Of a DNA stretch of 64,000 nt, positions 21,543 through 30,867 are shown piece after piece. The notes under the pieces are model-generated. The model was given only the letters and a program-made list of their open reading frames with translations. It had not been told where the DNA came from and did no database searches. The DNA is from Harmothoe impar (taxonomy: Eukaryota; Annelida; Polychaeta; Phyllodocida; Polynoidae). How positions within the stretch are numbered: the first letter of the stretch is position 1; each line of letters begins with the position of its first letter. The stretch is taken from the NCBI GenBank assembly GCA_947462335.1, contig OX381710.1:66087303-66151302 (forward strand), given 5' to 3'. Made by a program: the position numbers and the translations under genes.

Positions 21543-22450
21543 CGTCAGGTATCTGATAAAGGGCACTAAATAAAATATGTCATGGCATAGTTGGCGGTTT
21601 TATATAAGGCCACTTAGTATGGTTAATTAAAGTTCTCTTATTTCAATATACATGTAGATCACTATAAAACTGCTATAGATGTAATTAATGGGGAAGATAT
21701 ATTCAAAAGTAGATTTTAACCTTTTACTGCACATAAAATGTGGCCTAAGCCAACTGATGCAATATGGACTCTTATTGTTCTTACTTTAGCCAATCAACTC
21801 TAGTTAGGACGACTTTATGTACCGTTCCCAGTCAGCCAAATTGTTGTATTCTATTACATAACAAAAGGAAGGTGAGCCCAAGCACCTATTCCCTTATATG
21901 CTACACTGTAAGAAGTTACAGTATTTAAACAGCATAATGTGCTGTACATTTACAGCACTTTTTGCCGTAGTTGGCATTACAGCACTATTTGCTGTATAAT
22001 TACAGCATTATGTACTGTAAATTGGGTCTTTGGCAATGTTGCTGTACATTTATAGTACATTGTGCTGTAGATTTCCGCTGCTAGGTGGCAGCAGTTGACC
22101 ATTTCTGTATTAATTATTCCACCCAACCCTTTCCCGAGTCAAATAAAACCTCACAAACTCCCAAGACATCGTAGAATAAGAATGGATGAGAGAGACTAAA
22201 TGCAGTTATCATAAAGTGTATTGATATTTGCATAATTGTGTTGAATAATACAAAAAAACAGCAAAAGTATAGAATAGACACCACATTGGTTGGAAAAGTT
22301 AAATGCTTAAGTGCCCGGACTGGGAAAAAGCTGGTACATTGTATCACATACGGTTCAGCTGTATTGAAGCAGGATTAAACCATTACATTGTGTAGTATGT
22401 ATTATCCTAGCTGAGATTGAAAGTACTCTCCATGCATGCGTATTATCTGC
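21543..22450. other. Gene-free stretch with a 'tacagca' inverted cluster
   Basis: At about 21905-22075 the words 'gctgta' and 'tacagc' recur many times in both orientations, which looks like a decayed small MITE. No exon recognised. Confidence 0.5.
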
Positions 22451-22650
22451 TACCTGGACGCTGTTTTTCCACAAAGTATGGACGTCCGCAATTTTCGGAA
22501 TTGGCCTAAACTGTTTCTGCTTGTCAACTCTGTATTATGTGGAGGTCCACATTTGCATGATTAAGTACCATTTGTGACACCTAAGCATAATATGGAGTTG
22601 ACAAGCAGAAACAGTTTAGGCCAATGCTGCAAATTGTAAACAGCACCCTA
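22451..22650. mobile_element. 'gtttctccacaa' inverted-repeat element, copy at 22.5 kb
   Basis: Starts 'ggacgctgtttttccacaa' and ends 'aaacagcacccta'. Both sides carry 'aaacagtttagg'/'cctaaactgttt', so the copy is an inverted repeat. Confidence 0.75.
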
Positions 22651-23204
22651 GGTGGTGTTTCTCCACAAAATATGGACGTCTGCAATTTGCAGGCAACATA
22701 TTCTGTAATTTGTTAAAAATCATAAATCACTTTCTTGTATCCCAAATCGAAGTTAACCATACCACATGTTAATATGGACGTCCGCATTATACAGAATGAC
22801 AAGCAGAAACAGTTTAGGGCTGTGTCTCACGACCTTGGGACAATGTTTTTGTCTCTGACCGGGTGCCGTCTCTGACCAGGTGCCGTCTCTGACCGGGTGC
22901 CGTCTCTGACCGGCTTGGCTTGATAAGGTCAAAATACTAACAGCAGGAGGCTAATTATAATTATAACTATGATTATATAACAACCGCCATAACGTTTTTC
23001 CAAATCCTTATATATATATGAGTATAATTCTTTTTAAAACACCTTTTTCTGACACCTGGTCAGAGACGGCAGCCGGTCAGAGACGGCACTAGGTCAGAGA
23101 CGGCACCCGATCAGAGACAAAAACATTGTCCCAAGGTCGTGAGACACAGCCTCAGGTCAATTCCGCAAATTTCGGACGTCTGTATTTTGTGGAGAAACAG
23201 CGTC
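22651..23204. mobile_element. 'gtttctccacaa' element interrupted by a foldback
   Basis: The left end is 'ggtggtgtttctccacaaa' and the right end 'tttgtggagaaacagcg'. The element is split at 22818/23151 by the foldback described separately. The reading 'cagtttagg' on the left and 'caattccgcaaat' on the right are adjacent in intact copies. Confidence 0.8.
22819..23150. mobile_element. Nested foldback element with tandem-repeat arms
   Basis: 332 bp. The left arm (22819 to about 22913) starts 'gctgtgtctcacgaccttgg' and carries four units of 'tctctgaccgggtgccg'. The right arm (about 23056-23150) is its inverted copy. The middle is AT-rich. The arms are far longer than in ordinary MITEs, and the tandem units recall foldback-type elements. 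No ORF. Confidence 0.88.
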
Positions 23205-23261
23205 GAGGAGGAAATACTATGTTTATGATTGTACTTTGCTTGGTCTTCTAAGTGTTTAGGC

Positions 23262-23310
23262 CACTTCCGAAAATTGTGGACGTCCATACTTTGTGGAGAA
23301 ACAGAACCCG
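23262..23310. mobile_element. Right terminus of a 'gtttctccacaa' element
   Basis: 'tttgtggagaaacagaaccc' preceded by 'gtggacgtccata' is a family right end without a left partner. Confidence 0.6.
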
Positions 23311-23333
23311 GTTCAAAGGTCCCTTTGCATCCA

Positions 23334-23477
23334 TGTAACGTATGTGCTGCCGCCTGGGGAGAGAGGAGAGAACCAACGACGGTGGGCGATAATAAAAGAC
23401 CAGTCTACACGTGACACTGAACGAGCATGGTTGTGTTTCCATTCTGATCATTCCTTTAGTATCCTACACATCTTACA
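23334..23477 (+). repeat. 5' LTR of the Gypsy element
   Basis: 144 bp, starts TGTAACG and ends TTACA, so it has the standard TG...CA ends. It matches 28194-28337 base for base. An AATAAA lies at 23391-23396. It is short for a Gypsy LTR. Confidence 0.97.
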
Positions 23478-23493
23478 TGGCTGTCAGAAGTGG
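23478..23493 (+). other. Candidate primer binding site
   Basis: 'tggctgtcagaagtgg' directly follows the 5' LTR. TGG would pair with the CCA end of a tRNA. Without tRNA sequences the primer tRNA cannot be assigned. Confidence 0.7.
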
Positions 23494-23865
23494 TTTTTCC
23501 CTACACAGGAGAGAAGGTTGAACCCACCTGGTATTGCTAAGTGATGAAATGATGTTTGTGCATACCAGGAGATGTGTGAAGGATATGTCAAGACTGAGGA
23601 AACAGTGAGTAGACTTGATGCCCCAAAGACAAAGTGACCTGCCTTGAACTTCTGTGTAACCAATGTGCTGTCAAGAACAATACAGGTATTGAACCCAATC
23701 TGGATTGAAGGAGTCAATGTGCCATATGTCAAGTGTGTGAAGCCTATATAGTGTATTCTAGCTAGTCAAGTGTGTTGGTTCCCAGACCTGTTCCAGCACT
23801 GTAGTCCTACTGATAGCTAGTGGTGAGCAATTCTGCAAGGAATAAGTATAAAGGCTCAAGTTAAG
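23494..23865 (+). other. Untranslated leader of the Gypsy element
   Basis: About 370 bases between primer site and the gag start, with no long ORF. Packaging signals would be expected here but none can be named from sequence alone. Confidence 0.6.
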
Positions 23866-25965
23866 ATGGCAGAAAGTTACTCCAACGGCAGTGCTCCCTC
23901 CATGAACTGGGAGGCTACCGACCTGTCCAGGGAGTGGCAACGGTTCAAGCAACACTGTACATTCCATTTTGGGGTTCCACTTTCAAAGAAGTCGGAGAAA
24001 GAGAAGGTGAACTTTTTAATGACATTCATCGGGGATAAAGGTCGTGAGCTGTACAGTACCTTTACCTGGTTACCGGCCACTGGGGATGATCCAGCAGAAA
24101 ATGAGAGTTTACAGGCAGTGTACAAGAAATATGAGGACTATGTTAAGCCATTCAGAGATGAGATCAGAGCAACTGCCAGGTTCCTGCGCAGGAAGCAGAA
24201 GGCAGATGAAAAGTTCGACGATTTTGTCACGGCGCTGCGTGTACTGGTAAAAGACTGCGGATATGATCCCACTCATGAGGACCGGATGCTGCGTGATGTG
24301 ATTGTCATAGGAGTGCGTCAGGCATCTGTGAAAGAAAAGTGCTTTGACAAGGGGGAGGAGCTCACCCTTCGGATGGCCATCACATTTGGTCGTAGCAATG
24401 AGTCCTCAAAGGAGACTATGCAGGTGTTGGACTGGGAGGAGGACAGCGCTGTCCACGCAGTCAGACACGACAAGCACGGTAAAAATAAGAAGACGCAAGC
24501 ACCACCTAGAGAGAAACCACCCATGGGTAACCAGAAATCTGAGATGTGTGAAAAGTGTGGTTATGATGCGAGTCACAGCAACTGCCCAGCACGCAATGCT
24601 ACTTGCAACTACTGTAGAGGCAAGGGGCATTTTGTATCGGTATGCACTAAGTCCAAGAGGACATTCAAGAAAAGTGCGCATGCCGTTGACGAGCGCTCAA
24701 ATGAAGAGTCGAGCAGTGACGAGTCTGACGTCGGATTTGCCCATCTAGTGCATGCAGTGCAGCCAGTACTGGAAGATCCACAAGGTGAATGGTGGGAGAA
24801 GTTGACGATTGGTGGTATCAAGGTACGGATGCAATTAGATACTGGCGCTTCAAAGTCCTTTATGTCTGCAAAGACATACAATAAGATACCAGAAAGACCT
24901 GCCATTCGACCCACTAAGCGTGTATATCTGTCATATACACAGCACCCGATTCCCCTACTTGGATCTGCGGTGTTCCGGGTGTGGTGGAAATCTCAGGAGA
25001 TTGAGGTCAAGTTCTACATCACTGAACAGGACCAGAGTACCCTCTTGTCTGGAGCGGCATGTACCGAGTTGGGCCTCATCAAGCGCATACATGCAGTCGA
25101 CAGAGGTATAGACAAATATCCAGAGCTGAGGAGTTTGACTGGAACTCTGCCAGGAGTGTACTCACTGAAGATTGATCCAACAGTGAGACCAGTTGTACAT
25201 GGGAATCGTCGCCCATCCCACTCCATGCGCGAGAAGGTTGTGTCTAAGCTAAAAGAAATGGTGGCAGATGGTCACATTGCCAAGGTGAAAAAACCTACTG
25301 ATTGGGTCAGCTCCATGGTTGTGGTGGAAAAGAAAGACAAAATCAGGATATGTTTAGATCCAAGGGACCTAAACAAGGCCATTCGACGGGAGCATTACCC
25401 AACACCGGCAGTAGAGGACATTGTGGCATCCATACCAGATGCAAAAGTGTTTACAGTTATTGATGCCAAGTCAGGTTTCCTACAGATCAAGATTGACTAT
25501 GAATCAAGCCTATTGACGACCTTCAACACGCCAGTGGGAAGGTACCGCTGGCTAACATTGCCCTTTGGGATAAAGTCGGCACCAGAGATCTATCAACGGA
25601 TAATGGATGCCATGTTAGAGGACATTCCAGGAGCATATGCAGTGATGGATGACATACTAGTGGCAGGGCGTGACGAGAGCCACCACGACAGTATCATGGC
25701 AAAGGTCGTCGAACGAGCAACTGAATGGAACCTGAAGTTAAACTTCGAGAAATGCCAAGTGAAGAAATCGAGTGTGAAGTATGTTGGCCACATACTTTCA
25801 TCAGAGGGCCTCCAGATAGACCCTGACAAAGTCGAGGCGGTTCGAGATATGCCAAGACCCCAGACAAAGGAGGACGTACGTAGGTTTTTGGGATTCTTGC
25901 AGTACATCTCTAAGTTTATCCCTAACCTGAGTGACATTGATGCGCCCCTCCGAGAGCTCACATAG
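23866..25965 (+). CDS. gag-pol: Gypsy gag-protease-RT, ending at an in-frame TAG
   Basis: 699 residues in one frame, so Gag and Pol are fused without a frameshift. The Gag part (1 to about 225) is followed by two zinc knuckles: C228-x2-C231-x5-H237-x2-C240, which is atypical, and C247-x2-C250-x4-H255-x4-C260, which is canonical. The aspartic protease has D325-T-G-A. RT shows 'LDPRDLNKA' (497-505), the first catalytic Asp at 533 and 'MDD' at 594-596, in place of the more common Y-x-D-D. The frame stops at TAG (25963-25965) just after the RT thumb/connection region. The homologous frame continues beyond it without a shift. Confidence 0.95.
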   Translation: MAESYSNGSAPSMNWEATDLSREWQRFKQHCTFHFGVPLSKKSEKEKVNFLMTFIGDKGRELYSTFTWLPATGDDPAENESLQAVYKKYEDYVKPFRDEIRATARFLRRKQKADEKFDDFVTALRVLVKDCGYDPTHEDRMLRDVIVIGVRQASVKEKCFDKGEELTLRMAITFGRSNESSKETMQVLDWEEDSAVHAVRHDKHGKNKKTQAPPREKPPMGNQKSEMCEKCGYDASHSNCPARNATCNYCRGKGHFVSVCTKSKRTFKKSAHAVDERSNEESSSDESDVGFAHLVHAVQPVLEDPQGEWWEKLTIGGIKVRMQLDTGASKSFMSAKTYNKIPERPAIRPTKRVYLSYTQHPIPLLGSAVFRVWWKSQEIEVKFYITEQDQSTLLSGAACTELGLIKRIHAVDRGIDKYPELRSLTGTLPGVYSLKIDPTVRPVVHGNRRPSHSMREKVVSKLKEMVADGHIAKVKKPTDWVSSMVVVEKKDKIRICLDPRDLNKAIRREHYPTPAVEDIVASIPDAKVFTVIDAKSGFLQIKIDYESSLLTTFNTPVGRYRWLTLPFGIKSAPEIYQRIMDAMLEDIPGAYAVMDDILVAGRDESHHDSIMAKVVERATEWNLKLNFEKCQVKKSSVKYVGHILSSEGLQIDPDKVEAVRDMPRPQTKEDVRRFLGFLQYISKFIPNLSDIDAPLRELT

Positions 25966-27900
25966 AAGGATTCAGACTTTGTTTGGGAAGAGCCTGAACA
26001 GTGCAGCTTTGACAAGCTGAAAGACCTGTGTTGCAACGCACCAGTACTGGCTTACTATGATGTGCGGAAGCCAGTTAGGATTCAGTGTGACGCCTCTGGC
26101 TATGCTTTGGGAGGTGTTCTGTTGCAAGAGGATAGACCAGTGGCATACACTTCAAGAGCCCTCACAAGCACAGAGAAAGGATATGCACAGATTGAGAAAG
26201 AGACTCTTGCCATCGTCCACTCTTGTAAGAAGTTTCACCACTATGTGTTCGGCAAGGAGGTATTGGTGGAGTCCGATCACAAGCCGCTTCAGTCTATCTT
26301 CACGAAACCCATACTAGTGGCGCCAATGAGACTCCAGACGATGATGCTGCGCCTCCAGCCCTACGATTTGAATGTTTGCTATGTTCCAGGGAAGGACATC
26401 CCAATGGGAGATGCCCTGAGCCGTGCAAACCTTCCTGGTGAACAAGAGGACATTGAACACATAGTAGTTAACATGGTTAACTTCATCGCGGTCACGCCGA
26501 CGAGATATCGTAGCTTCCAGGAAGCCACCGCAGACGAAATGAATGAGCTATACCATCTGATACTAAAGGGATGGCCAGACACTAAAGAGCAAGTTCCACA
26601 TAGCGTGAGAGTGTATTGGACAAATAGAGATGAACTAGCTGTATCAGACGGGATTGTATACAAAGGTATGCGGATTGTGGTACCACCAAGCCTTCGCCCA
26701 GAGATGCTATCACAAGTTCATGAGTCGCACCTCGGAATCACGAAGTGCAAGCAAAGAGCTAGAGAAGCACTTTATTGGCCGGGGATGTCACAGCAGTTCG
26801 AAGACCTGGTCAGTGACTGTGCGATCTGCAACACCTTTCAGAACAAACAGCCAGCCGAGACAATGCGTCCCACACCGACACCCCGACGTCCTTGGCAGGA
26901 GGCAGCCAGTGACATATTTGAGTGGAAAGGGGAGAACTATTTGTTAACTGTGGATTATATGTCTAAGTTTATCGAAGTGGACAAACTAGCAGACATGTCG
27001 AGCGAGACCACAAAGGAGACGCTAATGCGCCAGCTGGCTACACATGGCCTACCAGATGTGCTAAGGACTGACAATGGACCACAGTTCTCAAGTCAAGCAT
27101 TCAGAAAGTACTGTGCCGAAAAGCAGATTACACATGTGACCTCTTCTCCCTACTACCCACAGTCGAACGGAGAGGCCGAGAGGGCAGTGCAGACTGTTAA
27201 AAGACTTTGGGCTAAGTCCAGTGACAGAGCCCAGCGATATATGGCCTTATTGGACTATAGGACGACTCCCATGGAGAGTTGTGGCCTATCACCAGCCCAA
27301 CTGAGTATGGGCAGGAGACCCCGCAATATGATTCCGATAGCAACGGAGCTGTTGGACCCAAAACAGATCGACATGCAGGAGGTGAGGAAGGCCTTGGATC
27401 AGTCCAAAAGGTCACAAAAGCACTATCATGATGCTAAACACCCACGAGATCTACCACCACTTCAAGCGGGTGACCCAGTAAGAATGTCACCATTCCCAGG
27501 AACCAAGAGTTGGGTACCAGCTACCATCGTCAGGCACCATGAGGAACCAAGATCCTATATAGTGGATCGTGAAGGGCATAAGTACAGGAGAAACAGGCAA
27601 CATCTGCGGTTGGCAACACACAAAGCTAACAGTTTTGGCGCCTCAGATGAACTGGCTAGGCGTAATGTAACCCCTAGCCCTACAATGGATGTAATGCCAC
27701 AACAGCCGGTTGCCCCGATGCCATCTCTGCCAAGTCCTAAGCCGCTATCGCCCAAGAAAGCCACCCATCCAAATGTGGATAGCCCCATGGGTGTGCTTCC
27801 CATTCCTGCTGGCGGAGAGGGTTCCGTTGATAGTGATGGTGCACAATATCGCACCAGTAGTGGCAGGTTGAACAGACCCCCAAGGAGGCTTGACCTGTAA
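25966..27900 (+). CDS. pol: Gypsy RNase H-integrase, same frame after the TAG
   Basis: 644 residues plus stop, in the frame of the upstream part. The first Met codon is 26062, but recognisable connection sequence begins right after the TAG, so this is the second half of one polyprotein, not a separate gene. RNase H has Asp (codon 26089), Glu (26200) and Asp (26275). Integrase has an H-H-C-C zinc site (codons 26719, 26728, 26818, 26827) and the D,D-35-E triad at 26953, 27070 and 27178. The C-terminal part (about 27450-27610) carries a basic chromatin/DNA-binding type region. A Pro-rich tail ends at 27900. No other stop was found. Confidence 0.95.
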   Translation, partial: KDSDFVWEEPEQCSFDKLKDLCCNAPVLAYYDVRKPVRIQCDASGYALGGVLLQEDRPVAYTSRALTSTEKGYAQIEKETLAIVHSCKKFHHYVFGKEVLVESDHKPLQSIFTKPILVAPMRLQTMMLRLQPYDLNVCYVPGKDIPMGDALSRANLPGEQEDIEHIVVNMVNFIAVTPTRYRSFQEATADEMNELYHLILKGWPDTKEQVPHSVRVYWTNRDELAVSDGIVYKGMRIVVPPSLRPEMLSQVHESHLGITKCKQRAREALYWPGMSQQFEDLVSDCAICNTFQNKQPAETMRPTPTPRRPWQEAASDIFEWKGENYLLTVDYMSKFIEVDKLADMSSETTKETLMRQLATHGLPDVLRTDNGPQFSSQAFRKYCAEKQITHVTSSPYYPQSNGEAERAVQTVKRLWAKSSDRAQRYMALLDYRTTPMESCGLSPAQLSMGRRPRNMIPIATELLDPKQIDMQEVRKALDQSKRSQKHYHDAKHPRDLPPLQAGDPVRMSPFPGTKSWVPATIVRHHEEPRSYIVDREGHKYRRNRQHLRLATHKANSFGASDELARRNVTPSPTMDVMPQQPVAPMPSLPSPKPLSPKKATHPNVDSPMGVLPIPAGGEGSVDSDGAQYRTSSGRLNRPPRRLDL

Positions 27901-28180
27901 TGTGTTTGACACGTGTCTGTTTAAGAGTGACACAAACAAACTAAACAAAAAAAAAACAAAAAAAAAAACAGCCATTGACATTTATAGTGTTCATTATGTG
28001 CAAGTTCTGAGTGACTGATTTTATTTATTTGTATTTCATTGTGTTTCCTTTCAGGGTATTTTCAAAGCCTATTATATTGACTCAGTAGCTACTCCAGGAA
28101 ATTATCTTGTTCCAGCATTCATATGTTGCTGTAGTTATCCAGTGTTCCTTGTTGTTCAAAAAAAAAAAAAAAAAAAGTGT
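27901..28180 (+). other. Gypsy 3' untranslated segment with A-runs
   Basis: Non-coding. Contains A-rich tracts at about 27945-27970 and an 18 bp A-run near 28159-28176. Confidence 0.6.
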
Positions 28181-28193
28181 GAAGAAAGGGAGA
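28181..28193 (+). other. Polypurine tract
   Basis: 'gaagaaagggaga' lies directly before the 3' LTR, the usual place and make-up of the plus-strand primer. Confidence 0.85.
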
Positions 28194-28337
28194 TGTAACG
28201 TATGTGCTGCCGCCTGGGGAGAGAGGAGAGAACCAACGACGGTGGGCGATAATAAAAGACCAGTCTACACGTGACACTGAACGAGCATGGTTGTGTTTCC
28301 ATTCTGATCATTCCTTTAGTATCCTACACATCTTACA
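28194..28337 (+). repeat. 3' LTR of the Gypsy element
   Basis: Identical to 23334-23477 over all 144 bases, offset exactly 4860. AATAAA at 28251-28256. Confidence 0.97.
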
Positions 28338-28740
28338 ACATGTATTCAAAGTCCCTTTGTGAAGGTATATCTATGCATCAAGGCCCAATGGTGGGAGGGC
28401 AAACACTTCGTTATTTTCAGTGCATATCATTTAACAATTTCAATTCAATTTGTTATTATTCACAACCTCATCAGAGGTAAAGGAATGAAGAAAAGAGATC
28501 AGATTTAGCCGATAGTTACACTGGCATCACTGTACAAACAGTAAAGAGTATCATGTCGTATGGACATGTATGCAAGTATGAATCTACTTCTAGTAATAAC
28601 ATTTGCATATAGTAAGTGGGTATAACTGGTCATCCGCTGACTGGTAGCATGCTTTCCACAGTCGGTGATCAGCTGTCAGCACCAATAGATATATAACAAT
28701 ATTTGGATATCCTGTGACATGACTTACCTTGTAAAGACTT

Positions 28741-29066
28741 TTAAGGGAGTGTTCATTTATCAATTACAGGGGGGGGGTGGTGAGATTTCGTGCGGAGAGG
28801 CGAAATTTTTTTACGCCCCCCCCCTCGAGAGCGCGTGGAACGTTTCCCCCCCCCCTCGCTGAAGGCGGCGAAAAATGTTCTCCCCCCTCCCCCTTTGAAC
28901 TATAGTAACGCACTGGCTTATTTGCTAAAAACGGGCTTAAATTTTTACGCCCCCCTCAAGAGGGGTCAGAATTGTTTTACGCCCCCCCCTCAGGAGGGGT
29001 CGGAAATTTTTGCGCCCCCCCCCAAACCCACCACCCCCCTGTAACTAATAAAAGAACACTCACTAA
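28741..29066. mobile_element. G/C-run foldback element, copy 1
   Basis: Termini 'ttaagggagtgttcattta' then 'cagggggg', and inverted 'ccccctgtaac...gaacactcacta'. The interior has 4-5 units of a C-run followed by 'gaa(a)nttttt(a)cg'. No ORF of note. Confidence 0.8.
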
Positions 29067-29540
29067 GCACGGTACTGTTCACTGAACGACCCCTTTTGAA
29101 ATTCCTGGATCTACCACGATAGTTTTAGGCTCAATTTGATACCTTTGGAAAAGCTATAACTGGGCCTCATGGGACCCTCTTTTTCACTCTCACTCTCACA
29201 AGCCGTTACCCTTTGAAAGAGGAATTTTGGTCAAATGTGCCCATGTTTTAGAAAATAGGCCTACTAATTTAAAGTGCCTACATTTTTTGGTAAAAATGTA
29301 TTATGGGTTGGAGGGATTCTAGTCAAACTATTAATTTTGGTGAAAATTCTGAAAAGTTACACTTGGCTACATGTATAGGGATTTTGCACAAAAATTACCC
29401 TTGCCAGCCGCACACCCCGTGGATGGCCCCTCTTCCAGCCTTTATTGAAAAATTATACACTGGGGTGGGGGGGGGGGGATCCTATGAATTCAACCATACA
29501 AGGAAAAAAAGTCAACTATGCCTAGGGCTTACGACCCTCC

Positions 29541-29871
29541 TTTAGGGAGTGCTCATTTTTTAACAACAGGGGGGGGGGGTGGTGGATTTGGGGGGGGGGG
29601 GGGTAAAAAATTTGGACCCCTTGACCGGGGCGGGGGTAAAAAATTCAGACCCCTCTTGGGGGGGGGGGGGGGCAAAAAAATTCAACCTGTTTTGAGGGGA
29701 AAAGCCCGCGCGTTACTATGCTACAAAGGGGCGCGAACGCGTGCGATTTTTCGGCCTGCCGGGGGGGGGGTAAATAATTTCGAACCCTCTAGAGAGGGGA
29801 GGGGGGGGGGTGAAAAAAATTCGCGCAATCTCACCGCCCCCCCTGTTGTTAAAAAATAAGCACTCCCTTAG
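29541..29871. mobile_element. G/C-run foldback element, copy 2
   Basis: Termini 'tttagggagtgctcatttt' plus 'ttaacaacaggggg', and the nearly perfect inverted copy ending at 29871. The interior is a tandem of G-runs followed by 'aaaaattc/t'. Same family as 28741-29066, but running mainly G on the plus strand, i.e. opposite orientation. Confidence 0.85.
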
Positions 29872-29879
29872 TTTAAAGT

Positions 29880-30500
29880 GAGTGTAGAATAAAAACTGAG
29901 CCCCACCCCCAGGGTCCGGCCCGACCCATTATTAAAACCAGGCACTTTCCCGCTTTGTTCACCGTAACCCCCCGCTGACCCCCTGCACCCTCCCGCTCTC
30001 CGCACCTGAATGCACCGTTGGCGTCACGGTTCGACTCATCTCCGCCACTGACGATGTGAGTGATTGTGTCAGCGGGAAGCGCGGGGAATTCAAAGTGTCC
30101 ACACAGCGTTTTTCTTTCTCACACTTATCCCTAAAATCTTGCTACGAACTGATAACTATACATATATCAAATGATACTTCTTGAACAGCATATAGCTTAG
30201 TATGCGAAAGGTTTTGTGGTTTGTTTATGATTGTCGCGTCTCCCATCACAAAAATACTTTTTTACGGACAAAGTCGAATCACGTGACCGCTTGTGACGTA
30301 GGATTGTGACCGCGTAGCTCACTTCCTGTCAATGGTGACTCTCCGACCTAAATGTTTACAATATCCAGTAACATGATTTACAATATTTCTAAACGTTAGA
30401 CTAAAAGGACTTCATAACAACGATTCTCAACGTGAATTTCTACTCCTTGGATGTGCTATTTTTGTAGGAAAGTGGCTGAGTGGGGTTTCCGCGAGTGGTC
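29880..30500 (+). promoter_or_regulatory. Candidate promoter region, CpG-rich
   Basis: CpG density is visibly higher than in flanking DNA. CACGTG lies at 30280-30285, TGACGTA at 30294-30300 and an ETS-like CTTCCT at 30323-30328, all within 50 bases. It directly precedes a leader and first exon. No TATA box stands out. Binding is inferred from consensus only. Confidence 0.5.
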
Positions 30501-30850
30501 GGCGCGGATGAATACGCGCACTACAACAGTCTGTACATAGGGTTATTTTGGGGTTTCTGTGGTGGCGGAATCTCTTGGATATCTTCAATATTTTTGAGGA
30601 ATATTTGGGCTTGTTTAATTGTATATTTTACTAGTTGGTGAAGGATGTGTTAGACACAGCACAACGGAACGTGGATACGAATATTGAGACTATTTTACGG
30701 TGATTTGAAGATGTAGCAGTGAATATTCACAACCGAGCACAATCGCAACAAGCAGAGAGACTCGAAGCACGGAGACTTGAGTCAAGAAACTACGCCTACA
30801 AAGGATAAAAAGTTGTTGAAATACTCTGGGAATGGCCATATAGATCAACC
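30501..30850 (+). other. Presumed 5' leader with short upstream ORFs
   Basis: Between the CpG-rich block and the start codon at 30851. It holds ATG-initiated mini-ORFs at 30508-30540, 30645-30653, 30711-30716 (ATG directly followed by TAG) and 30832-30843, which ends 7 bases before the main ATG. The transcription start is not known. Confidence 0.45.
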
Positions 30851-30867
30851 ATGGCTGGTACTTACAG
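30851..30867 (+). CDS. First coding exon of an unrecognised gene
   Basis: ATG in a good context ('caaccatgg') opens five codons, M-A-G-T-Y, and two bases, then a strong donor 'gtgagt' at 30868. Joined to 58122-58217 the frame continues without a stop. I did not recognise the protein. A 17-base coding piece alone is weak evidence; the phase match, the CpG-rich upstream region and the Kozak-like start support it. Confidence 0.55.

Larger units (their letters stand above)
23334..28337 (+). mobile_element. Ty3/Gypsy LTR retrotransposon, 5004 bp, identical LTRs
   Basis: Two 144 bp LTRs enclose a primer-binding-type site, one gag-pol reading frame and a purine tract. Domain order Gag, protease, RT, RNase H, integrase is that of Ty3/Gypsy. 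The integrase C-terminal text ('YRRNRQHLR') resembles proteins usually labelled K02A2.6-like, so a Mag-type lineage is likely. The LTRs show no difference, so insertion was recent. The frame has one in-frame TAG at 25963-25965. The flanks show no clean target duplication: 'atcca' precedes and 'acatg' follows. Confidence 0.97.

Noticed and set aside
25966..26061. Separate gene start at the Met codon 26062
   Set aside because: The frame upstream of this Met to the TAG already reads as the RT-RNase H connection, so the second half is part of one interrupted polyprotein.
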